Assembly: GCA_963928645.1 (NCBI GenBank)
Contig: CAWVGT010000122.1
Location: forward strand, 1 to 7,067
Reading direction: 5' to 3'
DNA from: Fimadaptatus sp963928645
GTDB taxonomy: Bacteria > Bacillota > Clostridia > Christensenellales > Aristaeellaceae
DNA: 7,067 nt
Shown here: one piece after another, positions 1 through 5,883 of the stretch
How positions within the stretch are numbered: the stretch's first letter is position 1
Layout: each line of letters begins with the position of its first letter
Position numbers and translations under genes: made by a program
The notes under the pieces: generated by a model
What the model was told of the DNA's origin: nothing
What the model saw: the letters and a program-made list of their open reading frames with translations, nothing else
The model's database searches: none

Positions 1-196
1 GCCATACTCCATGCACGTCAGCATGCTTCGATGTGCAACGTGCCGCACTGGTACTGATTCGCACGATAGCCGTGCGCCAAACGCGTCAGCATGCTTCGGC
101 GAGCAACGCACCTAAATTGTCCTGAAATGCACGATAACCATGCGCCAAACGCGTCAGCCCAACTCGACGCGCAACGTGCCGCATATCGTGCCGCGC
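1..196. repeat. Degenerate 68-nt tandem repeat, about three units, first one cut by the window edge
   Basis: Landmark motifs recur at an exact spacing of 68 nt. GTCAGC lies at 17, 85 and 153, GCAACG at 35, 103 and 171, and GCACGATA at 61 and 129. Units are therefore about 1-60 (5' truncated), 61-128 and 129-196. The first half of each unit (GCACGATA through GCGCCAAACGCGTCAGC) is the best conserved and the last ~20 nt drift. A more distant echo, with CCAAA at 226-230 after a ~13-nt insertion, may be a fourth unit. The period is not a multiple of three, so the repeat does not conserve one reading frame. It lies downstream of the minus-strand helicase gene. The array may continue to the left of the window. 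Function is unknown. Confidence 0.75.
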
Positions 197-326
197 ATCA
201 TACTGGCGCGCAATATAGCCCTGCTCCAAAGCCCCAGCACACCCCACCCGCCCATCGCTCCGATATGCGCGTTCGCACAAGCCACGCAAATACTCCAGCC
301 ACGCCCGCCGCTCCACAACCGGCGCG
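197..326. other. Intergenic remainder downstream of the helicase gene, nothing recognised
   Basis: This stretch follows the 68-nt array and ends at the helicase stop codon. It is C- and A-rich and T-poor on the plus strand. On the minus strand immediately after the helicase stop, a weak CGCCG/CGGCG stem can be drawn, but no U-tract follows it. I therefore do not call a rho-independent terminator. A minus-strand frame at 86-316 is open but is not accepted as a gene: it starts with GTG without a Shine-Dalgarno, has codon use unlike the neighbours, and crosses the repeats. Confidence 0.5.
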
Positions 327-2657
327 TCAGTACGCCTCGCCGCGCCAGAACCTGCGCAGCAGCTCGCTCAACTCGCCCGCGCGCGCCGACACCACGTTCC
401 AGTGGCGCGGGAACAGCTCGCTGTACGGCTCGCGGAAGAAGCGGTCGTCTATCAGCAGCGCCACGCCCGCGTCGTCCTCGGTGCGTATCACGCGGCCTGC
501 CGCCTGCAATACCTTGCATATGCCCGGGTATACGTAGGCGTAGTTGAAGCCCTCGCCCTGCGTCGCGTCAAAGTGCGCGCGCAGCGCCTCGCGCTCCAGG
601 CAGACCTGCGGCAGCGCCACGCCCACTATCACCGCGCCCGACAGCCGGTCGCCCGGCAGGTCGATGCCCTCGGCAAACACCCCGCCCATCGCTATGAACC
701 CCACCATCGAGCGCTCTGGCGCCGCGCTAAACCGCCCCAGGAACGCGTCGCGCTCGCGGTCGCTCATCGATGGGCGCTGTTCGTGCGCCGCTATGTCGGG
801 ATAGCGCTGCCTGAACTCGCCCAGCACCGCCCGCAGGTACGCATACGACGGGAAGCACGCTATGTAGTTGCCCACATGCGAGCGCGCCAGCTGCGCTATC
901 GCCCCGGCGATTGGCGCCAGCGATTCGGCGCGCTGCGCATAGCGCGTGGGTATCGCCAGCCGCCGCACCAGGAAGTTCTCGCTCAAAAACGGCGACGGCA
1001 GCTCCAGCAGCGCGTCGCCCTGCGCCTCGTCAAACCCCAGCGCCCGGAAGTAGTACTTCATCGGCGACAGCGTGGCCGAAAACATCACCGCCGCGCGCGC
1101 CTTCTTGAGGCACTTCTTTATGTGTCCGGTCGCGTCCACGCACAGCTGGGTCACGTCCACGCCGCCGTGCTCGGCCCGGTACAGCGTCGCGTAGCTCTCC
1201 GGCGCATACATCGCGCCCACCCGCGCGAAGTCCAGTATGCCGAACCACTTCTCGGCCCACTCGCCTGCGCAGTCGGCCGCGGCGTCCAGCGAGGGCGAAG
1301 TGGCGTCGGTGAACCGGGCGCACGCCTCAATCAGCGCTGCAGGCTTTTCGGCATCGAACGCCTCGCCCTCGCGGCCCGCGCCGAAAGCGCGCCACGCCGT
1401 CATCAGCTCCACCAGGCGGCGGCATTCGGCGCTGTCGGGGCCCAGCTGCGCGTTGACGTGGCGGTAGAGCGCCACGTAGTCGTCGAACCTTATCTGCGCG
1501 CTGAGCATGTCGCGGGCGCGGGTCTCCAGGTTGTGCGCCTCATCGATCAGCAGCGCGAACCGGGAGCGCGTGGTGAAGTAGCGCCGCAGGTACACATTTG
1601 GATCGAACACGTAGTTATAGTCGCATATGATTACGTCGGCCAGCTCGCTAATGTCCAGCGACAGCTCGAACGGGCACAGCCCATGCCGGCGCGCCAGCCC
1701 GGATATGTACTCGGCGTCGTATTCACACGCCTCGCGCGCCTCGTCGAGCGCGGCGCGGCGCTTGTCGAAGTAGCCCACGCAGTACGGGCAGCTCAGCGGC
1801 GTGCAGCGCGCGCCGGGGCTGAAGCATATCTGCTGCTTGGCGGTCAGCACGCACGCGCGCGCGCGCAGTCCCCGCGCCCGGAGCAGCGCCAGGCAGTCCC
1901 AGGCGGCGCGGCGAGTGGTTCTGCGCGCGGTCAGGTACATAACCTTTTCGACATGGCCCCGGCTCAGCGCCTTGAGCGCCGGGAACAGCGCGCCCGCGGT
2001 CTTGCCTATGCCGGTGGGCGCCTGCACCAGCAGCCCGTGGCCGTCGCGCAGCGCCTTGAACGCGGCCACGGCCATGCGCTTTTGACCGGTGCGGTAGTCC
2101 TCATATGGGAACCTGAGCGCGCGTATCGACTCGTCGCGGGCGTCCTCGTGGCCGGCCTGGGCGTCCAGCCAGGCGGCGTAGGGCCGAACCAGCTCGTCAA
2201 AGCGCGCCTGCAGCTCGTCGCGGGTGAACTCGCGCGTAAAGCGGGTCAGCGCGCCGGTCGCCACCGAGTGCACGTACACCAGCCGTACGGTGGCGCGCGC
2301 GATGTCGTGCTTTACGCAGGCCATCAGCGCATAGCCCTGTGCCTGGGCCCAGTGCGCCGGGAAGCTGTCGGGGCTCACGCGCCCGGAGGCCGACTTGATC
2401 TCCTCGACGGTCACGCAGCCGTCGGCCACCTTGAGCCCGTCGGCGCGGCCCGACACCACCAGCTCGCAGGTGGCGGTGCGCACGGTCAGCTCGAGCGCGA
2501 CCTCGGACTCCATGCCGTCGTCATAGCGGCCCTGCAGCGCCTGATGGTTCAGCATGCCCTCGCGCATGCGCGCGGCGTTGGCGCCCTCGGCGTACAGATC
2601 GCCGGTCAGCAGCGAGAACTCCGCCAGCGCCCGCATGTTTATTCGTTCGACGCGCAT
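327..2657 (-). CDS. DinG/XPD-family Fe-S ATP-dependent DNA helicase with N-terminal RecB/Cas4-like nuclease domain
   Basis: Predicted superfamily 2 DNA helicase of 776 aa, probably acting in DNA repair or recombination. Residues 1 to ~180 form a PD-(D/E)XK nuclease module with GRAD at 70-73 (D73), EEIK at 85-88 (E86, K88) and a RecB-type QxxxY at 105-109. The helicase follows: Walker A APTGIGKT at 213-220 (K219), DEAH at 372-375, SAT at 527-529, motif V (AEGIDLP) around 662-668 and QAAGRVIR at 718-725. Between Walker A and DEAH lie cysteines 285, 290, 293 and 328, spaced as expected for an XPD/DinG 4Fe-4S cluster. All catalytic motifs look intact, and the length is usual for this clostridial family as I remember it. 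A longer frame begins at a TTG at 2705, but that TTG is the first half of the -35 box. ATG 2657, preceded by GGGAG with a 7-nt gap, is the real start. The gene stands alone, divergent from manA across the 151-nt repeat array. Substrate and in vivo role are inferred. It should not be called dinG, because DinG has a different N-terminus. Confidence 0.93.
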   Translation of the reverse strand: MRVERINMRALAEFSLLTGDLYAEGANAARMREGMLNHQALQGRYDDGMESEVALELTVRTATCELVVSGRADGLKVADGCVTVEEIKSASGRVSPDSFPAHWAQAQGYALMACVKHDIARATVRLVYVHSVATGALTRFTREFTRDELQARFDELVRPYAAWLDAQAGHEDARDESIRALRFPYEDYRTGQKRMAVAAFKALRDGHGLLVQAPTGIGKTAGALFPALKALSRGHVEKVMYLTARRTTRRAAWDCLALLRARGLRARACVLTAKQQICFSPGARCTPLSCPYCVGYFDKRRAALDEAREACEYDAEYISGLARRHGLCPFELSLDISELADVIICDYNYVFDPNVYLRRYFTTRSRFALLIDEAHNLETRARDMLSAQIRFDDYVALYRHVNAQLGPDSAECRRLVELMTAWRAFGAGREGEAFDAEKPAALIEACARFTDATSPSLDAAADCAGEWAEKWFGILDFARVGAMYAPESYATLYRAEHGGVDVTQLCVDATGHIKKCLKKARAAVMFSATLSPMKYYFRALGFDEAQGDALLELPSPFLSENFLVRRLAIPTRYAQRAESLAPIAGAIAQLARSHVGNYIACFPSYAYLRAVLGEFRQRYPDIAAHEQRPSMSDRERDAFLGRFSAAPERSMVGFIAMGGVFAEGIDLPGDRLSGAVIVGVALPQVCLEREALRAHFDATQGEGFNYAYVYPGICKVLQAAGRVIRTEDDAGVALLIDDRFFREPYSELFPRHWNVVSARAGELSELLRRFWRGEAY

Positions 2658-2664
2658 AACATCA

Positions 2665-2669
2665 CTCCC
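2665..2669 (-). promoter_or_regulatory. Shine-Dalgarno of the helicase gene (decides the start)
   Basis: The minus strand reads GGGAG here, 7 nt before ATG 2657. No comparable site precedes the upstream TTG at 2705. It lies very close to the predicted transcription start (~2669), so the mRNA leader would be only about a dozen nucleotides long. Confidence 0.75.
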
Positions 2670-2675
2670 GCTTAG

Positions 2676-2705
2676 ATTATATCCTCGCGGCGCGCCCGGC
2701 GTCAA
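2676..2705 (-). promoter_or_regulatory. Sigma-70/sigma-A promoter of the helicase gene
   Basis: On the minus strand, TTGACG (2705-2700) is followed by an 18-nt spacer and a perfect TATAAT (2681-2676). Transcription should start near 2669. In such GC-rich surroundings an exact TATAAT at the right distance from a 5/6 match to TTGACA is unlikely to be chance. The site excludes the in-frame TTG at 2705 as a start codon, since that codon lies inside the -35 box. Confidence 0.85.
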
Positions 2706-2767
2706 GCGGCAATGCGCCTCTGAGGGCGGGCCGTCTCGGGGGTAATGGCGGTGCGGAGCGACAGGCT

Positions 2768-2917
2768 CCGCCGCGCAGCCGAATGCAAATCAGCACAAAG
2801 CGCGTCCAGCGGGCCGGTGCGGCGCTGCCCAATACTGCCGATCCAGCCCACCGCCCGGCCGATGCGCGCACGCGCGACCAAACCGCGTACCCCATTCGGT
2901 GGTGAACAGCGAAAGGC
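2768..2917. repeat. Near-identical direct repeat, copy 1 (partner 3029-3178)
   Basis: This 150-nt stretch matches 3029-3178 at an offset of 261 nt. I count only three mismatches: one C/T in the ...GCTGYCCAAT segment and two in the GACSAARCC segment. It sits within the 151-nt array (units 1 and 3). The sequence on either side is much more diverged, which suggests recent duplication or gene conversion. Confidence 0.9.
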
Positions 2918-3028
2918 TCTACCACGCAGTCAAGCGCAAACCCGCAAAAAGCGCATTAGGCGGGCCGATGCGCACGCACACGACCGCACCGCGTACCCAA
3001 TCCCGATGGCGCGCAACGACGGGCAAAC

Positions 3029-3178
3029 CCGCCGCGCAGCCGAATGCAAATCAGCACAAAGCGCGTCCAGCGGGCCGGTGCGGCGCTGTCCAATACTGCC
3101 GATCCAGCCCACCGCCCGGCCGATGCGCGCACGCGCGACGAAGCCGCGTACCCCATTCGGTGGTGAACAGCGAAAGGC
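3029..3178. repeat. Near-identical direct repeat, copy 2 (partner 2768-2917)
   Basis: Second copy of the 150-nt segment, 261 nt downstream of the first. The short unit 2 lies between the two copies. Similarity drops sharply after the shared GAAAGGC motif at its end. Confidence 0.9.
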
Positions 3179-3385
3179 CCCGCCGCACAGCCAAGCGTAA
3201 ACCCGCACAAAGCGCGTCCTACGGGCCGATGCAGCCCCGCCAAATGCCGCCGATCCAGCCCGCCGCTCAGCCAATGCCTACACGCGCGCCCATGCCGCAC
3301 GCCCCACCCGGCACCGCGCAGTTTGCACCACTCACAGTTTACCGCGTCGCCCACAATCCGGCCATTTTCTTTATCGTGTTTGCGA

Positions 3386-3413
3386 TTGACAGCGCTGGAT
3401 TAGCATGTACAAT
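3386..3413 (+). promoter_or_regulatory. Promoter of the manA-rsmF-uppP operon, -10 inside a palindrome
   Basis: A perfect TTGACA (3386-3391) is followed by a 16-nt spacer and TACAAT (3408-3413, 5/6 match to TATAAT), preceded by a locally AT-rich stretch at about 3365-3385. Transcription should start near 3420, giving a leader of about 30 nt. The -10 box is the left half of a perfect 10-nt palindrome TACAATTGTA (3408-3417), which could serve as a small operator. No regulator is visible in the window. Confidence 0.8.
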
Positions 3414-3432
3414 TGTATCATAGAATACGGGT

Positions 3433-3439
3433 GGGGGAG
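3433..3439 (+). promoter_or_regulatory. Shine-Dalgarno of manA (decides the start)
   Basis: GGGGGAG ends 9 nt before ATG 3449 and 12 nt before the adjacent ATG 3452, so 3449 is preferred. An upstream in-frame TTG at 3413 is rejected because it begins with the last base of the -10 box and would not be transcribed. Confidence 0.75.
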
Positions 3440-3448
3440 CGATATGTT

Positions 3449-4390
3449 ATGATGGTTTATCCGCTGAAGATGCGGCCGTACTTCCGCCATGGCGACGAGA
3501 CGCCCTGGGGCGGCGAGCGGCTGCGCACGCTGTTTGGCAAGCCCATTCCCGACGATCGCACCGGCGAGAGCCTGGAGATATCCGCGCTGCCCGGGCGCGA
3601 GAGCGTGATCGACAATGGCGAGCTGGCCGGGTGCACGCTCAGCCAGGCCATCGCGGCCTGGGGCGGCGAGCTGCTGGGCGAGTGGAGCGAGTTCCCGCTG
3701 CTGCTCAAGCTGCTGGACGCGCGCGACACGCTCAGCGTGCAGGTCCACCCCGACGACGAGTACGCCCGCCGCGTCGAGGGCAAGCGCGGCAAGACCGAGG
3801 CCTGGTACATACTCGACGCGCAGCCCGGCGCCCGGCTGGTGTTCGGCGTCAATGCGCGCACCAGCGCCGAGCTGGAGCGCCTGTCCGCGGCCGGCCGCAT
3901 AGAGGACGCGCTCAACTGGATTGACGTAAAGCCCGGCGACTGCCTCTACATACGCAGCGGCACCGTGCACGCGATAGGCGCGGGCATAGTGCTCTACGAG
4001 ATACAGCAGTCCTCCGACGTGACCTACCGCATGTGGGACTGGGGCCGCCCGCGCGAGATACACACCCGCAAGGCGCTGGACGTGACCCGCTGCGACATGC
4101 CGCTGGAGCCGGTAACGCCCCGGGTAAGAGAGGTGCTGGGCGGCCGGCGCGCCGAGCTGATCGACGGCGAGTTCTTCCGGCTCTGCCGGCTGGACGCTAT
4201 GGGCCGCATGCCGGTGGAGACCGACAGCTTTGCGCTGCTGACCGCGCTGGACGCGGGGCTGCTCGAGTACGACGGCGGCAGCCTGAGCCTGGAGCGCGGC
4301 GACAGCGCGCTGATACCCGCCGCGCTGGGCGAGTTCGCGCTGTGCGGCCACATGACCGCGCTGCTGTCCGAGCCCGGCGCTAACAGCTGA
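3449..4390 (+). CDS. manA: Class I mannose-6-phosphate isomerase
   Basis: Cytosolic zinc enzyme interconverting mannose 6-phosphate and fructose 6-phosphate. It either feeds mannose into glycolysis or supplies mannose for GDP-mannose and surface glycans. The protein has 313 aa, the length of the short Bacillus-type enzymes (about 315 aa). Two cupin-like halves are expected. Visible family motifs are QVHPDD at 98-103 (H100 and Q98 as metal ligands), GKTEAWY at 114-120 (E117), GTVHAIG at 171-177 (H174), and EIQQSSDVTYR at 184-194 followed by WDWGR ending at R200 (phosphate/active-site region). All predicted zinc ligands are present. The start is ATG 3449, behind a GGGGGAG site, about 29 nt from the predicted transcription start. 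Its TGA overlaps the ATG of rsmF by one base (TGATG), indicating translational coupling. No sugar transporter or other mannose gene adjoins it, so whether the role is catabolic or biosynthetic cannot be told from the context. Confidence 0.95.
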   Translation: MMVYPLKMRPYFRHGDETPWGGERLRTLFGKPIPDDRTGESLEISALPGRESVIDNGELAGCTLSQAIAAWGGELLGEWSEFPLLLKLLDARDTLSVQVHPDDEYARRVEGKRGKTEAWYILDAQPGARLVFGVNARTSAELERLSAAGRIEDALNWIDVKPGDCLYIRSGTVHAIGAGIVLYEIQQSSDVTYRMWDWGRPREIHTRKALDVTRCDMPLEPVTPRVREVLGGRRAELIDGEFFRLCRLDAMGRMPVETDSFALLTALDAGLLEYDGGSLSLERGDSALIPAALGEFALCGHMTALLSEPGANS

Positions 4391-5883
4391 TGGACGCATC
4401 GCAGCTGCCCGCCGGGTTCCGGCGCGAGATAGAGGCGCTGCTGGGCGCGCAGGCGCGCGAGTTCTTCGGCGCGTATGCCCGGCCGCACTGGCGCGCGCTG
4501 CGGCTCAACCCCCGGCGCGGACTGCGGCCCGGGGGTTGCGCCGCGCCTGAGGGGTACGCCGATGCGGCGCCCGCGTTCGCGCTGGCCGGCGCGCCCGACT
4601 TCGCGGCGGCCCGGGAGCTGGCGCGCGGGTATATCGACCGGCCCGTGCCCTGGCAGCCCGGCGCGCACTACATCGCGGGCGGCGCCATGCCGGGCGCGTC
4701 GCTGATGCACCTGACCGGCCTGTACTACATACAGGAGCCCTCGGCCATGGCGGCGGGCGCGGCGCTGGATGTCAGGCCCGGCATGCGCGTGCTCGACCTG
4801 TGCGCCGCGCCGGGCGGCAAGAGCGCGCAGCTGGCCGCGGCGCTGGCCGGCGCGGGGCTGCTGGTGGCCAACGAGCCCGTGCCGGCGCGCGCCCGTATGC
4901 TCGCGGGCAACATCGAGCGCCAGGGCTTCACCAACGTGGTGGTCACGAACGAGTATCCCGCGCAGCTGGCCGAGCGCTGGGGCGAGGCGTTCGACGCGAT
5001 ACTGGTCGACGCGCCGTGCTCGGGCGAGGGCATGTTCCGGCGCGACGAGGGCGCGCTGCGCGAGTGGACGCCCGACGCGCCCCGCGCCTGCCACCTGCGC
5101 CAGCTCGACATACTGGACAGCGCGCACGCGCTGCTGCGGCCGGGCGGCGCGCTGGTGTACTCGACCTGCACGTTCAACCGGCTCGAAAACGAGGGCACGA
5201 TAGCCGAGTTCCTGCGCCGCTACCCCGACATGGCGGCGGAGGACTTCGAGCTCGCCGGCCTGGGCGCGTCCCGGGACGGCATGCTCCGGCTGTGGCCGCA
5301 TATCATCGACGGCGAGGGCCACTTCGTGTGCCGGCTGCGCCGCCATGCGCCGGGCGCCGCGCAGGCCGAGGCCGCTAGCTGTGCCCGGCTCGAATGCGCG
5401 GCCGACGGCGCCCGGCCCAAGCGCCGCCGTTCAGCCCAGCCCCGGCCCGACGCGCATCGCGACGAGGCCGAGCGCGCGCTGGGGCAGCTCAGGGCCGAGT
5501 GCGCGCTGCCCGAGCTGAGCGGCGAGGCGGCGCTGTTTGGCGCGCAGCTGAACCTGCTGCCCGCGGGTTGCCCGCCGCTGGCCGGGGTGCGCGTGGCGCT
5601 GGCGGGGCTGGCGCTGGCCGAGGTGGGGCGCAGCCACGTCGCGCCGGCGTACATGCTGTGCCGCGCGCTGGCGCCGGGCGCGGGCAGCGTAGAGGTGGAC
5701 ACCCGGGCCGCGCTCCGGCTGGTGCGCGGCGAACAGATAGAGCGCGCTGCGCGCGACGGCTGGGCCATGCTGCACTGGCGGGGGCTGCCGGTGTGCCCGG
5801 GCAAGGCGCGCGACGGCGTAATCAAGGGCCATTACCCGCGCGGACTCAAGCCGCTCGGAACGATAGCGGAGGAATCAGTATGA
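4390..5883 (+). CDS. rsmF: 16S rRNA (cytosine-C5) methyltransferase, RsmF/NOL1-NOP2-Sun family
   Basis: SAM-dependent enzyme making 5-methylcytosine in 16S rRNA near the decoding site. RsmF modifies C1407 in E. coli and several sites in Thermus; the exact target here is inferred. The protein has 497 aa. An N-terminal RNA-binding region (~1-110) includes LRLNPRR near 37-43. The Rossmann methyltransferase core has the SAM motif DLCAAPGGK at 136-144, acidic NEP at 161-163, DAPCSGEGMFR at 207-217 with C210, and STCTF at 258-262 with catalytic C260. A low-complexity Ala/Arg/Pro linker (~320-370) leads to the RsmF C-terminal domains (LNLLPAG 387-393, EVGRSH 411-416, GWAMLHWRGLPV 457-468, IKGHYPRGLKP 478-488). 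This long form distinguishes it from RsmB. The start ATG shares one base with the manA stop and has no strong Shine-Dalgarno, so translation probably depends on coupling. The 3' end overlaps uppP by 4 nt. Confidence 0.92.
   Translation: MDASQLPAGFRREIEALLGAQAREFFGAYARPHWRALRLNPRRGLRPGGCAAPEGYADAAPAFALAGAPDFAAARELARGYIDRPVPWQPGAHYIAGGAMPGASLMHLTGLYYIQEPSAMAAGAALDVRPGMRVLDLCAAPGGKSAQLAAALAGAGLLVANEPVPARARMLAGNIERQGFTNVVVTNEYPAQLAERWGEAFDAILVDAPCSGEGMFRRDEGALREWTPDAPRACHLRQLDILDSAHALLRPGGALVYSTCTFNRLENEGTIAEFLRRYPDMAAEDFELAGLGASRDGMLRLWPHIIDGEGHFVCRLRRHAPGAAQAEAASCARLECAADGARPKRRRSAQPRPDAHRDEAERALGQLRAECALPELSGEAALFGAQLNLLPAGCPPLAGVRVALAGLALAEVGRSHVAPAYMLCRALAPGAGSVEVDTRAALRLVRGEQIERAARDGWAMLHWRGLPVCPGKARDGVIKGHYPRGLKPLGTIAEESV
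5868..5872 (+). promoter_or_regulatory. Shine-Dalgarno of uppP inside the rsmF 3' end
   Basis: GGAGG lies 7 nt before ATG 5880, within the last codons of rsmF. It supports 5880 as the uppP start even though the same frame stays open far upstream. The upstream part of that frame is a shadow of rsmF. Confidence 0.85.

Larger units (their letters stand above)
2739..3337. repeat. Intergenic tandem array of 151-nt units (about four copies plus a partial one)
   Basis: Unit starts, marked by GCAGYC or ACAGCC, are at 2775, 2926, 3036 and 3187, giving periods of 151, 110 and 151 nt. Unit 2 (2926-3035) is a deletion form that has lost about 41 nt between the GGGCCG core and the GATGCGC stretch. A partial unit tail (~2739-2774) precedes unit 1. 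Unit 4 is the most diverged and fades out near 3337. The core of each unit runs from GCAGCC through CACAAAGCGCGTCC to CGGGCCGRTGC. The plus strand is A/C-rich and T-poor. The 151-nt period is not a multiple of three, and although long frames are open on both strands, none has a protein-like composition or a ribosome binding site. I therefore read the array as non-coding. It fills the gap between the divergent helicase and manA promoters. Confidence 0.85.

Noticed and set aside
86..316. Minus-strand 76-codon open frame just after the helicase stop
   Set aside because: It starts with GTG, has no Shine-Dalgarno, uses many A/T-ending codons unlike the neighbours, and runs through the 68-nt repeats whose period breaks any conserved frame. 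The translation looks superficially protein-like, so a degraded gene cannot be wholly excluded.
402..2675. 757-codon plus-strand frame antisense to the helicase
   Set aside because: It is the complement shadow of a well-supported helicase. The composition is dominated by Arg, Ala, Gln and Val, with no domain. Long antisense frames are usual in GC-rich genes.
2739..3337. CRISPR array
   Set aside because: Units are about 151 nt and continuous, with no short repeats separated by unique spacers, and no cas genes are present.
2745..3423. Plus-strand frames 2745-3200 and 2899-3423 and minus-strand frames 2930-3274 and 2956-3354 across the repeat array
   Set aside because: They arise from stop-poor GC-rich repeats. 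The basic 151-nt unit changes frame, only the 261-nt double unit keeps it, and there are no ribosome binding sites or recognisable folds.
3413..3448. N-terminal extension of ManA from TTG 3413
   Set aside because: The TTG begins at the last base of the -10 box and lies upstream of the predicted transcription start. ATG 3449 has a good Shine-Dalgarno.
3371..5346. Long minus-strand frames antisense to manA and rsmF (3371-4399, 4024-5346)
   Set aside because: Shadows of the two real genes, with low-complexity composition and no start signals.
5394..5879. Upstream extension of the uppP frame into rsmF
   Set aside because: This part is out of frame with rsmF, rich in Arg/Ala/Gly and unlike the UppP family. 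GGAGG plus ATG 5880 and the family N-terminus fix the start.
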